NCBI GenBank assembly: GCA_017403155.1
Contig: JAFQOP010000011.1
Span: forward strand, 86,450 to 150,449
Origin: Clostridia bacterium
Lineage (GTDB): Bacteria; Bacillota; Clostridia; Oscillospirales; CAG-272
Reading direction: 5' to 3'
Length of the DNA stretch: 64,000 nt
Shown here: piece after piece, positions 8,467-16,406 of the stretch
How positions within the stretch are numbered: the stretch's first letter is position 1
Layout: every line of letters starts with the position of its first letter
Notes under the pieces: generated by a model
Seen by the model: only the letters and a program-made list of their open reading frames with translations
Database searches by the model: none
What the model was told of the DNA's origin: nothing
Position numbers and translations under genes: made by a program

Positions 8467-9651
8467 ATGAAGAAAATGCTTTTTACCTCGGAGTCTGTAA
8501 CCGAGGGACATCCCGACAAAATATGCGACAAGATTTCTGACGCGGTGCTTGACGCAATCCTCGCCGAGGACCCGATGAGCCGCGTTGCGTGCGAGACCTT
8601 TGCGACCACCGGTATCATAACCGTTATGGGTGAGATTACAACCAATGCGAAGTTCGACGTGCAGAAGATAGTGCGCGATACCGTAAACGAGATAGGCTAT
8701 AACAGAGCAAAGTTCGGCTTTGATGCCAATACCTGTGCTGTGCTCAGCTCTATTCATGAGCAGAGCGAGGATATCGCACTCGGTGTGGACAAGTGCCTTG
8801 AGGCAAAGGACGGCGATATGACCGACGCGCTTGATACGGGTGCGGGCGACCAGGGACTTATGTTTGGCTATGCGTGCGACGAGACTCCCGAGCTTATGCC
8901 GCTGCCCATCTCTCTTGCACACAAGCTGGCAAAGAAGCTCACAGAGGTGAGAAAATCCGGCAAGCTCTCCTACCTCCGTCCCGACGGAAAGACGCAGGTG
9001 ACAGTAGAGTACGTTGACGGAGAGCCCAAGAGAGTAGATACCGTCGTTGTATCAACTCAGCACAGTGCGGAAATCGACAGTGCTACTATCCGCAAGGATA
9101 TAATTGAGCAGGTTATCCTCCCTGTTATACCGAGCGAGCTTATGGACGGCAAGGTAAATATCTACGTAAACCCCACGGGCAGATTCGTCATCGGCGGTCC
9201 TCAGGGCGACACAGGTCTTACCGGTAGAAAGATAATAGTTGATACCTACGGTGGATATTCCCGTCACGGAGGCGGTGCATTCTCGGGTAAGGACCCGACC
9301 AAGGTGGACAGAAGTGCGTCCTATGCGGCTCGCTACGTTGCGAAGAATATAGTAAAGGCAGGACTGGCAAGAAGATGCGAGGTGCAGATAGCCTATGCCA
9401 TAGGCATAGCTCGCCCCGTTTCGGTAATGATTGACACCTTTGGCACTGCAGTGTGCGATGAGGAGAAAATCAGCGCAGCCGTGGACAAGCTCGTTGACCT
9501 TCGACCTGCGGCAATCATCGAGAAGTTCGACCTGCGCAAGCCGATATACAAGGAGCTTGCGGCATACGGACACATGGGCCGCGAGGAGCTTGGTGTCAAG
9601 TGGGAGACGTGCGATATCGCCGACGAGCTGAAGAAGCTTTGTCTCGGTTAA
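8467..9651 (+). CDS. metK: S-adenosylmethionine synthetase
   Basis: A 394-residue enzyme that makes SAM from methionine and ATP in the cytosol. Family motifs are complete: GHPDK (14-18), the GAGDQG(L)MFGYA loop and [15 protein letters not shown]-like sequence ([16 protein letters not shown]). ATG 8467 follows TTGGAGAA. The frame can be read upstream to 8386, but that stretch is the riboswitch terminator. Expression is gated by the S-box RNA just upstream. Confidence 0.97.
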   Translation: MKKMLFTSESVTEGHPDKICDKISDAVLDAILAEDPMSRVACETFATTGIITVMGEITTNAKFDVQKIVRDTVNEIGYNRAKFGFDANTCAVLSSIHEQSEDIALGVDKCLEAKDGDMTDALDTGAGDQGLMFGYACDETPELMPLPISLAHKLAKKLTEVRKSGKLSYLRPDGKTQVTVEYVDGEPKRVDTVVVSTQHSAEIDSATIRKDIIEQVILPVIPSELMDGKVNIYVNPTGRFVIGGPQGDTGLTGRKIIVDTYGGYSRHGGGAFSGKDPTKVDRSASYAARYVAKNIVKAGLARRCEVQIAYAIGIARPVSVMIDTFGTAVCDEEKISAAVDKLVDLRPAAIIEKFDLRKPIYKELAAYGHMGREELGVKWETCDIADELKKLCLG

Positions 9652-9660
9652 GATACATAG

Positions 9661-9697
9661 AAAAAGGCGGACAAAATTTGTCTGCCTTTTTTCTTTT
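9661..9697 (+). terminator. Rho-independent terminator after metK
   Basis: AAAAAGGCGGAC pairs with GTCTGCCTTTTTT (9661-9692), and a second T-rich run follows. The stem of about 10 bp contains a G-U pair. Confidence 0.88.
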
Positions 9698-9703
9698 TTG
9701 CGC

Positions 9704-9745
9704 TTGATAAATCTTTGATATTCTGTTATACTATAACAGTATAAC
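9704..9745 (+). promoter_or_regulatory. recD2 promoter with palindromic operator-like site
   Basis: TTGATA (9704-9709), 17-bp spacer, TATACT (9727-9732). Superimposed on the -10 box is GTTATACT-ATAAC-AGTATAAC (9725-9745), a perfect 8-bp inverted repeat; an overlapping 13-bp palindrome GTTATA-C-TATAAC shares the left arm. A protein bound here would block RNA polymerase. It does not match the Gram-positive LexA box (GAAC-N4-GTTC). Confidence 0.6.
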
Positions 9746-9770
9746 AAATTCGTCGAAGGGAGGGCTCGTT

Positions 9771-11972
9771 ATGGGCGGTATTTTTGAAACGGTAAAGGGC
9801 GTTATTGAAAACGTTGTTTACCGAAACGAGGAAAACGATTACTGCGTCATAGAAATTGTCGACGGGGACAACAATCTTATAACCGCTGTCGGAAATATGC
9901 CGATGCCCTTCGAGGGAGAGAACGTTACGCTGACGGGCTCCTTTACATATCACAAGGAGTTTGGCAGGCAGTTTGCCTTTGAGAGCTTTGAGAAAACTCT
10001 GCCCGACGAGATAGAAGGAATAATTCAGTACCTCTCGTCGAGGACCGTAAAGGGCATAGGTCCCGTCACCGCGCTCAAAATTGTAAATCGCTTCGGCACG
10101 GATACCTTTGACGTTATTGAGAATCACCCCGAGTGGCTCGTCGACGTTCCCGGCATAACGATGAAAAAGGCGGCGGCAATATCTGAGTCCTTCAGAGAGC
10201 AGACGGGGCTGCGCAACGTTATGATGTTCTGCAAGGATTATATGGACCGCGCGGAGGTGAACAGAGTTTACAAGCGCTTCGGTGCAGGGGCTGTAGGTAT
10301 GATAAAGGAAAATCCGTACATACTCTGCCACGAGCACTACGGGATTCCGTTTGAGAAGGCGGATGCGATAGCGCGCGATTTTGGTATTTCTCCTGAATCC
10401 TATGACAGAATACTCGCAGGAGTGAGCTACACGCTTACTTATAATGCAGGGGCAAACGGGCATACCTGCCTCCCGTTTGACAAGCTGAGCGCCGCCTCCG
10501 CGGCAATTCTTGAGCTCGACGAGGAGACTGTGGGGAAAAGTATATCCCGCTTTATTGAGCAGGAGGAGCTTGTCTGCTATCTTCACGAGGGCACGCGCTA
10601 CGTTATGAAGCGCGAGGTCGCTGAGTGCGAGGAGTATATTGCATACAGAATTTCCGAAATGGATAAATACTCGGCGCGATTTAGCACGGAGGATATCCGC
10701 GCCCTTATCGACAACGTGGAGAGAAGGTTCGGTATAAGCTATGCTGACCTGCAGCGAGAGGCGATATTCGAGGCTCTTCGCGGAAGCATTATGATACTTA
10801 CGGGCGGTCCCGGCACGGGCAAGACAACCGTTGTCAAGGGGCTGATATCGATATTTGACAGCATAGGGCATAGGTGCGTGCTTGCCGCACCGACGGGCAG
10901 AGCGGCGAAGCGCCTCAGCGAGGCAACGGGCGAGGAGGCGAAGACGATACACCGCCTGCTTGAGATGGAGAGAGTCGTCGATGATGTTCCGCGATTTAAC
11001 CGTGATGCCTCCCGTCCGATAGAAGAGAACGTAGTTATAGTCGACGAGGCATCGATGATAGACCTCAACCTTGCGTGCGCACTCTTCAGGGCAATCAAGC
11101 GCGGTGCCAGGCTCATTCTTATCGGAGATACAGACCAGCTACCAAGCGTGGGCGCGGGTAACGTGCTTGCCGACCTCATTGCGAGCGAGCGCGTGAGGAC
11201 TGTGTGCCTCGTTGAGATATTCAGACAGGCAAAGGAAAGCCTCATAGTTACAAATGCGCACAGAATAAACGGGGGAGAGGACCCCTTGCTTAACAGAACC
11301 GACAGCGACTTCTTCTTCGTCAGACGCGAGAACGAGGGGGAGCTTGTCGACACCGTTGCCGACCTCATTGCCAATCGCCTTCCGCGCGCATACGGTAAGG
11401 AGATTCGCTCCGAAATACAGGTTATAGCGCCGTCGAAAAAGGGTTCGGGCGGAACACTTAATCTTAACTCGGCGCTGCAGGGAATGCTCAATCCGCCTGC
11501 AAAATTCAAGAGGGAGGTGCGTCTGCACGGCACCGTCTTCCGTGAGGGGGATAAGGTGATGCAGACTGCAAACAACTACGAAACCGAGTGGGAGAAGAAC
11601 GGCGTCACGGGAATGGGCGTGTTCAACGGAGATATTGGATTTATCGAGCTTATAGATACCGCTAAGGAGCAGATGCGTATCAGGTTTGACGACAGGGTTG
11701 CAGTCTATTCGTACGATATGGCGGATGAGCTGGAGCTGGCATACGCCATTACGGTGCATAAAAGTCAGGGAAGTGAATATCCGGTGGTTATTATCCCGAG
11801 CTTTTGGTGTGCACCCATGCTGATGACGCGAAATCTGTTGTATACCGCAGTTACCCGAGCGAAGAGGATGGTTGTTATTGTCGGACGTTCTGACATTCCG
11901 TCGAGGATGGTGGCAAATAATCTTGAGGTTATGAGATACACGACTCTCGGCTACAGAATAGCGCGTATATGA
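9771..11972 (+). CDS. recD2: RecD-like 5'-3' DNA helicase RecD2
   Basis: A 733-residue superfamily 1B helicase of the RecD2/YrrC type, which works without RecBC. It has the family N-terminal region (OB-like start, then tandem helix-hairpin-helix segments around VKGIGPVTALKIV and VDVPGITMKKAAAI). Walker A GGPGTGKTT is at 345-353, Walker B VIVDEASMID follows, and the C-terminal motifs include TVHKSQGSEYP and LLYTAVTRAK. RecD2 is linked to replication-fork handling and DNA damage tolerance. A GAAGGGAGGG ribosome site precedes ATG 9771. It appears monocistronic and possibly controlled by the palindrome over its -10 box. Confidence 0.93.
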   Translation: MGGIFETVKGVIENVVYRNEENDYCVIEIVDGDNNLITAVGNMPMPFEGENVTLTGSFTYHKEFGRQFAFESFEKTLPDEIEGIIQYLSSRTVKGIGPVTALKIVNRFGTDTFDVIENHPEWLVDVPGITMKKAAAISESFREQTGLRNVMMFCKDYMDRAEVNRVYKRFGAGAVGMIKENPYILCHEHYGIPFEKADAIARDFGISPESYDRILAGVSYTLTYNAGANGHTCLPFDKLSAASAAILELDEETVGKSISRFIEQEELVCYLHEGTRYVMKREVAECEEYIAYRISEMDKYSARFSTEDIRALIDNVERRFGISYADLQREAIFEALRGSIMILTGGPGTGKTTVVKGLISIFDSIGHRCVLAAPTGRAAKRLSEATGEEAKTIHRLLEMERVVDDVPRFNRDASRPIEENVVIVDEASMIDLNLACALFRAIKRGARLILIGDTDQLPSVGAGNVLADLIASERVRTVCLVEIFRQAKESLIVTNAHRINGGEDPLLNRTDSDFFFVRRENEGELVDTVADLIANRLPRAYGKEIRSEIQVIAPSKKGSGGTLNLNSALQGMLNPPAKFKREVRLHGTVFREGDKVMQTANNYETEWEKNGVTGMGVFNGDIGFIELIDTAKEQMRIRFDDRVAVYSYDMADELELAYAITVHKSQGSEYPVVIIPSFWCAPMLMTRNLLYTAVTRAKRMVVIVGRSDIPSRMVANNLEVMRYTTLGYRIARI

Positions 11973-11990
11973 CAATTTTGCGAAAAACAC

Positions 11991-12019
11991 TTGAAATTCG
12001 TTTTCTTCTATGATATAAT
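11991..12019 (+). promoter_or_regulatory. Sigma-A promoter for the MreB-like gene
   Basis: TTGAAA (11991-11996), 17-bp spacer, consensus TATAAT (12014-12019). This probably also drives the 32-residue peptide and ilvE, since the next visible terminator is at 14387. Confidence 0.8.
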
Positions 12020-12051
12020 ATTTTAATAAATTTATTGAAAGGAGCGCGAGG

Positions 12052-13086
12052 ATGACAACTCGGATAGGTATTGACCTCGGATATGCGTATATTACGCTTT
12101 CCAATGCTGCGCAGGATATATACAGAGAGCCGTCTGTAATCCTGATGGATAAAGAATCTCGCCGCATACTTTCAATAGGCACGCGTGCCGCGGCAGGAGA
12201 GGACACAGATGCGAGTGGCGAGGGCATCCTCGTCCGCCCCTTCAAGAACGGCATGCTCTATTCCTCCGACCTTACGGGAGAGATACTCTCGAGTGTTGTC
12301 AGTGCGGTTAAGCCCGCGGAGGAGATAAGCTGCGCTATCGGAGTTCCCTCCGACCTGCTTACGAAGCAGGAAAACGAGATATTCGATATGCTTGCTGCGG
12401 CGGGCGTCGGCGAGGCTTTTGCCGTGGACCGCGCGGTCGCGGCGCTTATCGGCGCGGGATATTCGCCCACCATCAGCGCCATCTCGGTAAACATCGGTGC
12501 ATCGTCGACAGAGATTGCCGTGCTCCACAAGGGTACGATAATTTCCTCGGTTAGAGAGCAGGTCGGCGGTGAGGATTTTGACAAGGCTATAAAGCAGCAT
12601 ATTCTTGACCAGGGCGAGATGAACGTATCCCTGCTTGTGGCGAGGACTATTAAAGAAAAGCTCGGCGCGGTATGGCAGGGGAGGCCCAACGAGAGTATTG
12701 ATATCGAGGGCACCCTTTCTCTTACCGGAAGCAGGATAAAGATGTCTATTTCAACAGAGGATGTTGTCGGCGTGTTTGAAAAGCCGCTGCAGACTCTCCT
12801 TTATGCGATTGCAAACGCGGTGAAGAAGATACCCACGGATTACGTTACAGATATATTTGAAAACGGCATAATCCTCACGGGTGGAGGTGCAGAGCTGTTC
12901 GGGCTTGAGACGATGATAAATCGGGTTCTCGGCATAGCAGTAACGAAGCCTGCACAGCCGATAGACGCAGTTGCCAAGGGGCTTGCGAGAATACATACCT
13001 TCCTCCCCAAAAAGCATCGACTCAGTGGGAAGAACATCACCGATAAGCTCGCAAAGCTCTACGAGCAGAAAAAGGAAAAGAAATAA
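12052..13086 (+). CDS. MreB/Mbl-family actin-like protein, divergent
   Basis: A 344-residue actin-fold protein. It keeps the order of MreB blocks: GIDLG (residues 6-10, phosphate 1), REPSVILMD, the GVPSDL segment, VGGEDFDKAI, VARTIKEKLG and ILTGGGAELFGLE (adenosine site). It departs from MreB at conserved spots: the GTANTLVY stretch after GIDLG is GYAYITLS, and the phosphate-2 loop, normally DIGGGTTEIAV, reads NIGASSTEIAV, losing two glycines. There is no mreC, mreD or rodA beside it. It could be a second, specialised MreB paralogue (Mbl- or MreBH-like) with altered nucleotide turnover. AAAGGAG precedes the start. Confidence 0.8.
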   Translation: MTTRIGIDLGYAYITLSNAAQDIYREPSVILMDKESRRILSIGTRAAAGEDTDASGEGILVRPFKNGMLYSSDLTGEILSSVVSAVKPAEEISCAIGVPSDLLTKQENEIFDMLAAAGVGEAFAVDRAVAALIGAGYSPTISAISVNIGASSTEIAVLHKGTIISSVREQVGGEDFDKAIKQHILDQGEMNVSLLVARTIKEKLGAVWQGRPNESIDIEGTLSLTGSRIKMSISTEDVVGVFEKPLQTLLYAIANAVKKIPTDYVTDIFENGIILTGGGAELFGLETMINRVLGIAVTKPAQPIDAVAKGLARIHTFLPKKHRLSGKNITDKLAKLYEQKKEKK

Positions 13087-13172
13087 TAAGCAACCAAATT
13101 TTAATGCCGCTAGAGACAGTCGGTTTTGCCCGAAATGCCAAGAAAAGCAACGGCAGAAAGGATATATTGAAA

Positions 13173-13271
13173 ATGAAAAACACAAGCAAGGCAACAAAAA
13201 TCATCGCATTCGTTCTTCTCGGAGCGATGGTAGTGAGTGCGATAGCAATCCTCGCAATTGCTCTGTCGTAA
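13173..13271 (+). CDS. 32-residue single-pass membrane peptide
   Basis: ATG 13173, preceded by AAAGG about 10 bases upstream, opens a 32-codon frame ending in TAA at 13269-13271. The product has a short polar, basic N-terminus (MKNTSKATK) followed by a continuous hydrophobic helix to the end, hence an N-in single transmembrane peptide. Size and layout resemble DUF4044/Prli42-type micro-membrane proteins of Firmicutes, but the match is by shape only. It lies 13 bases before ilvE and 86 bases after the MreB-like gene, in the same direction, so it is probably on the same transcript. Confidence 0.6.
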   Translation: MKNTSKATKIIAFVLLGAMVVSAIAILAIALS

Positions 13272-13284
13272 GGAGTGAGAAAAT

Positions 13285-14346
13285 ATGGAGATCCGCGTTG
13301 TAGAAAACACTGCACCGAGCGCAAAGCCCGCGGATAGTGAGCTTGGCTTCGGTAAGCACTTTACCGACCATATGTTCGTTATGGATTATGAGGAGGGGAA
13401 GGGCTGGCACGACCCGAGAATCATCCCCTTCGGTTATATTTCTCTGCATCCTGCGTCTACCGTTCTTCATTACGGTGCGGAGATATTCGAGGGACTCAAG
13501 GCATATCGCACAAAGGACGGCTCGATACAGCTGTTCAGACCTATGGAGAACATAAGGCGTCTTAACACCTCTGCCGAGCGTATGTGCCTGCCCACTCTTG
13601 ACGAGGGGGTAGCATATGAGACACTCAAGGCATTTATAAGGCATGAGCAGGATTGGGTGCCGCATTCCGAGGGAACCTCTCTTTATATCCGTCCTTTTAT
13701 GTTCGGTGACGACGAGACTCTCGGCGTGCATACCGTCAAGAGGGCAACCTATATGATTATTGCATCCCCCAGCGGAAGCTATTATAAAGAGGGCATAAAT
13801 CCCGTAAAAATAATGATAGAGAGCGAGGACGTGCGCACTGTAAGAGGCGGCACGGGCTACGCAAAGTGCGGCGGCAACTATGCCGCGAGCACAAGGGCAG
13901 GAGAGAGAGCGAACAAAAAGGGATATTCTCAGGTTCTCTGGCTCGACGGTGTTGAGCGCAGATATATCGAGGAGGTCGGCGCTATGAACGTAATGTTCAA
14001 GATCGACGGTGAGATAATCACCCCCGCTCTTACCGGCTCGATACTCCCCGGAATAACGAGAAAGTCCTGCATTGAGGTGCTCAGATCTCTCGGCTACAAG
14101 GTCACAGAGAGACTCCTTTCTGTTGATGAGCTGTTTGACGCAGTCAAGTCGGGCAGACTTGAGGAGGCGTGGGGCACGGGCACCGCAGCGGTTGTTTCTC
14201 CCATCGGACGTCTTATGTACGAGGACGTTGAGTACGTCATCGGCGGTGAAAGGATAGGGCCCCTCACCCAGAAGCTCTATGATATTCTCACGGGCATCCA
14301 GTGGGGAAGAATAGAGGATAGCTTCGGCTGGATAGACAAGCTCTGA
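13285..14346 (+). CDS. ilvE: Branched-chain amino acid aminotransferase
   Basis: A 353-residue fold-type IV PLP enzyme that performs the last step of leucine, isoleucine and valine synthesis. The PLP-binding lysine is Lys194 in GYAKCGGNYAAS. EIFEGLKAYR, RPFMFG and the late glycine-rich GTAAVVSPIG are family motifs. AAGGAG stands 11 bases before ATG 13285. It is followed by its own terminator (14387-14417) and so is transcribed separately from the large leu-ilv operon that begins about 380 bases downstream, although both serve the same pathway. Confidence 0.95.
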   Translation: MEIRVVENTAPSAKPADSELGFGKHFTDHMFVMDYEEGKGWHDPRIIPFGYISLHPASTVLHYGAEIFEGLKAYRTKDGSIQLFRPMENIRRLNTSAERMCLPTLDEGVAYETLKAFIRHEQDWVPHSEGTSLYIRPFMFGDDETLGVHTVKRATYMIIASPSGSYYKEGINPVKIMIESEDVRTVRGGTGYAKCGGNYAASTRAGERANKKGYSQVLWLDGVERRYIEEVGAMNVMFKIDGEIITPALTGSILPGITRKSCIEVLRSLGYKVTERLLSVDELFDAVKSGRLEEAWGTGTAAVVSPIGRLMYEDVEYVIGGERIGPLTQKLYDILTGIQWGRIEDSFGWIDKL

Positions 14347-14386
14347 TGCAGTCTTTTGTTGCATAAAATACCTTTAAATCCATATT

Positions 14387-14417
14387 GCGCCTGCGTTTTT
14401 TTGACGTGGGCGCTTTT
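14387..14417 (+). terminator. Rho-independent terminator after ilvE
   Basis: A 10-bp stem (GCGCCTGCGT at 14387-14396 with ACGTGGGCGC at 14404-14413, two G-U pairs) followed by TTTTTGTTG. Confidence 0.75.
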
Positions 14418-14463
14418 TGTTGAATTTTTATTTAAAAAAGACGAATTATTTTTCAATTATGCC

Positions 14464-14492
14464 TTGACAAATTTCATTAAATAATATAAAAT
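14464..14492 (+). promoter_or_regulatory. Sigma-A promoter of the leu-ilv-his operon
   Basis: TTGACA (14464-14469, consensus), 17-bp spacer, TAAAAT (14487-14492), in very AT-rich DNA. It places the transcript start near 14500 and gives a leader of about 230 nt before leuA. Confidence 0.85.
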
Positions 14493-14520
14493 AGCTTTAT
14501 ATTTTTTATATATAGACTTT

Positions 14521-14695
14521 GGTGAGAAATCCATATGCATATGCTTTTCAAATTTCGTAGCTAGAGCTGCGATACGGTGAGATGTCTCACCGGAGTTTTA
14601 CCGCGGACGGGGGTGTGGCTCCCGACGGGGATTTCTCGCGCCGAGGAAATGCTTGCTTATCCCCTATGCACTGTGGCGCATGGGGGATTTCCTTT
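14521..14695 (+). ncRNA. Structured leader RNA upstream of leuA, candidate riboswitch/attenuator
   Basis: The leader can fold into a closing helix P1 (GAGAAATCC 14524-14532 with GGATTTCTC 14629-14637, perfect 9 bp) around three hairpins: P2 TCGTAGC/GCTGCGA (14555-14561, 14566-14572), P3 CGGTGAG/CTCACCG (14575-14581, 14586-14592) and P4 CGGGGG/CTCCCG (14608-14613, 14619-14624). A terminator-like hairpin follows (ATCCCCTATGC 14659-14669 with GCATGGGGGAT 14678-14688, then TTCCTTTTCC). The 3' strand of P1 can also pair with CGAGGAAAT (about 14642-14650), giving an antiterminator that excludes P1. This is the usual logic of a ligand-sensing switch. No conserved core of a T-box, S-box or ykkC RNA is clearly present, so the class is open. 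Confidence 0.65.
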
Positions 14696-14727
14696 TCCTT
14701 CGAAAAATCTGACAAAAGGAGAAAAAG

Positions 14728-16392
14728 ATGAAGGGCTACGAAAAATATCAAAGACAGTATTTCGCTCCCAAGGGGGTAGAGATGTCATGGACCGAAAAAG
14801 AATACATAGAAAAGCCGCCCATCTGGTGCAGCGTTGACCTGCGAGATGGCAATCAGGCGCTCATAATTCCTATGAGTCTTGATGAAAAGTTGGAGTTCTT
14901 CAAGCTCCTATGCAGGGTTGGATTCAAGGAGATCGAGGTCGGTTTTCCCGCGGCGAGCGAGACGGAGTATGAATTCTGTCGCAGAATAATTGAGGATGGT
15001 CTCATTCCCGATGACGTGACCATCCAGGTGCTCACCCAGTCGAGGGAGCATATAATTGCCAAGACCTTCGAGGCGATAGACGGAGCAAAGAGAGCGGTCG
15101 TGCACCTCTATAACTCGACCTCCGTTGCGCAAAGAGAGCAGGTCTTCAGAAAGAGCAAGGAAGAAATAATAGATATTGCAAAATTTGGTGCGAGACTGTG
15201 CAAGGACTACAAGGCACGTGCAAAGGGGAAGATAACCTTCGAGTATTCTCCCGAGAGCTTTACGGGCACCGAGCCCGAGTTTGCCGCCGAGATATGCAAC
15301 GAGGTTATCAAAATCTGGGAGCCCACCGCGGACGATAAGGTTATCATCAACCTGCCCGTTACCGTTTCCCACTCGATGCCCCATATCTACGCAAATCAGG
15401 TAGAGTATATGCACAGGAATCTTCTCTCGAGGGAGAACGTTATAATATCCCTCCATCCGCACAACGACCGTGGCTGCGCAATAGCGGACAGCGAGCTCGG
15501 ACTCCTTGCGGGCGGTGACCGAATTGAGGGCACCCTCTTCGGCAACGGAGAGCGCACGGGCAACGTCGACATTATCACCCTCGCGCTAAATATGTACTCG
15601 CAGGGTATCGACCCCGGGCTCGATTTCACTAATCTGCCGGAGATAACCGAGGTGTATGAGAAGGTGACGAGAATGCACGTCTATGAGCGACAGCCGTACA
15701 GCGGTCAGCTTGTGTTTGCGGCATTCAGCGGCTCTCACCAGGATGCGATAGCCAAGGGAATGAAATTCCGCGAGGACAAGGACGTGCGCTGGACGGTTCC
15801 GTATCTTCCAATCGACCCGACTGATATCGGCAGGGTATATGAGGCGGACGTCATCCGCATCAACTCCCAGTCGGGTAAGGGTGGCATCGGCTATATTATG
15901 GAAACTCAGTTTAGGCTCAACCTTCCGCCTAAGATGCGCGAGGTGTTCGGCTATCACGTAAAGAGCATATCAGACCGTGAGCACAGAGAGCTGCAGCCGA
16001 GGGAGGTCTACGATATCTTCAAGAGAGATTTTGTAAACGTTGACACTCCTCTCACCGTTTCCCGCGCTGTCTACACCGACCTGCCCGACGGAAATATCGA
16101 GGGCAGAGTAAATATATCCTATAACGGAAGGAAATATGAGGTTTGCTCCGTGGGTAACGGACGCCTCGACAGTGTGAGCGGAGCCGTGAAGGAGGTCATA
16201 GGCGCAGACTATACTCTCGAGACCTATGCGCAGCATGCCCTCGACGGCAAGACGACCTCAAAGGCTGCGTCCTACGTCGGTATAGTTCTTGGCGGAGTGA
16301 CATATTGGGGCACGGGTATTGACAGCGATATCAGCACCTCGTCGGTTAAGGCACTCATAAGTGCGGTCAACCGTATGCTTACATCGAAATAA
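14728..16392 (+). CDS. leuA: 2-isopropylmalate synthase, long (type 2) form
   Basis: A 554-residue enzyme that condenses acetyl-CoA with 2-oxoisovalerate, the committed step to leucine. The TIM-barrel metal motif LRDGNQ (38-43, Asp40 a metal ligand) and SLHPHNDRG are present, as is the ERTGNVD stretch. The length and N-terminus (FAPKGVEMSWTEKEYIEKPPIWCSVDLRDGNQ order) match the type 2 family common in Actinobacteria and some Clostridia. The last 130 residues form the LeuA allosteric dimer domain where leucine would bind. ACAAAAGGAG precedes ATG 14728. It is the first gene of the operon and lies directly behind the folded leader. Confidence 0.96.
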   Translation: MKGYEKYQRQYFAPKGVEMSWTEKEYIEKPPIWCSVDLRDGNQALIIPMSLDEKLEFFKLLCRVGFKEIEVGFPAASETEYEFCRRIIEDGLIPDDVTIQVLTQSREHIIAKTFEAIDGAKRAVVHLYNSTSVAQREQVFRKSKEEIIDIAKFGARLCKDYKARAKGKITFEYSPESFTGTEPEFAAEICNEVIKIWEPTADDKVIINLPVTVSHSMPHIYANQVEYMHRNLLSRENVIISLHPHNDRGCAIADSELGLLAGGDRIEGTLFGNGERTGNVDIITLALNMYSQGIDPGLDFTNLPEITEVYEKVTRMHVYERQPYSGQLVFAAFSGSHQDAIAKGMKFREDKDVRWTVPYLPIDPTDIGRVYEADVIRINSQSGKGGIGYIMETQFRLNLPPKMREVFGYHVKSISDREHRELQPREVYDIFKRDFVNVDTPLTVSRAVYTDLPDGNIEGRVNISYNGRKYEVCSVGNGRLDSVSGAVKEVIGADYTLETYAQHALDGKTTSKAASYVGIVLGGVTYWGTGIDSDISTSSVKALISAVNRMLTSK

Positions 16393-16406
16393 CAGGAGTT
16401 TAATAT

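Noticed and set aside
9726-10952. 408-codon open frame on the - strand under recD2
   Set aside because: It is antisense to recD2 and would include the recD2 promoter; no recognisable domain.
13201-14364. 387-codon open frame on the - strand under ilvE
   Set aside because: It is antisense to ilvE and the small membrane peptide; product has no plausible fold or ribosome site.
14591-14610. TTTTACCGCGG in the leuA leader as a T-box core
   Set aside because: The ACCGCGG part fits, but the UGG that pairs with the tRNA acceptor end is missing and no Stem I with a specifier loop is visible.
14555-14637. leuA leader as a ykkC-family (ppGpp/PRPP) riboswitch
   Set aside because: The operon context fits the ppGpp class, and CTAG plus an ACGG...CCCG region look slightly similar, but the conserved AUAnAAG loop and GG-CC-AAG segment are absent. 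Left open, not called.
14577-14837. 86-codon frame running from the leader into leuA
   Set aside because: It has no ribosome site, covers the structured leader, and overlaps leuA out of frame.
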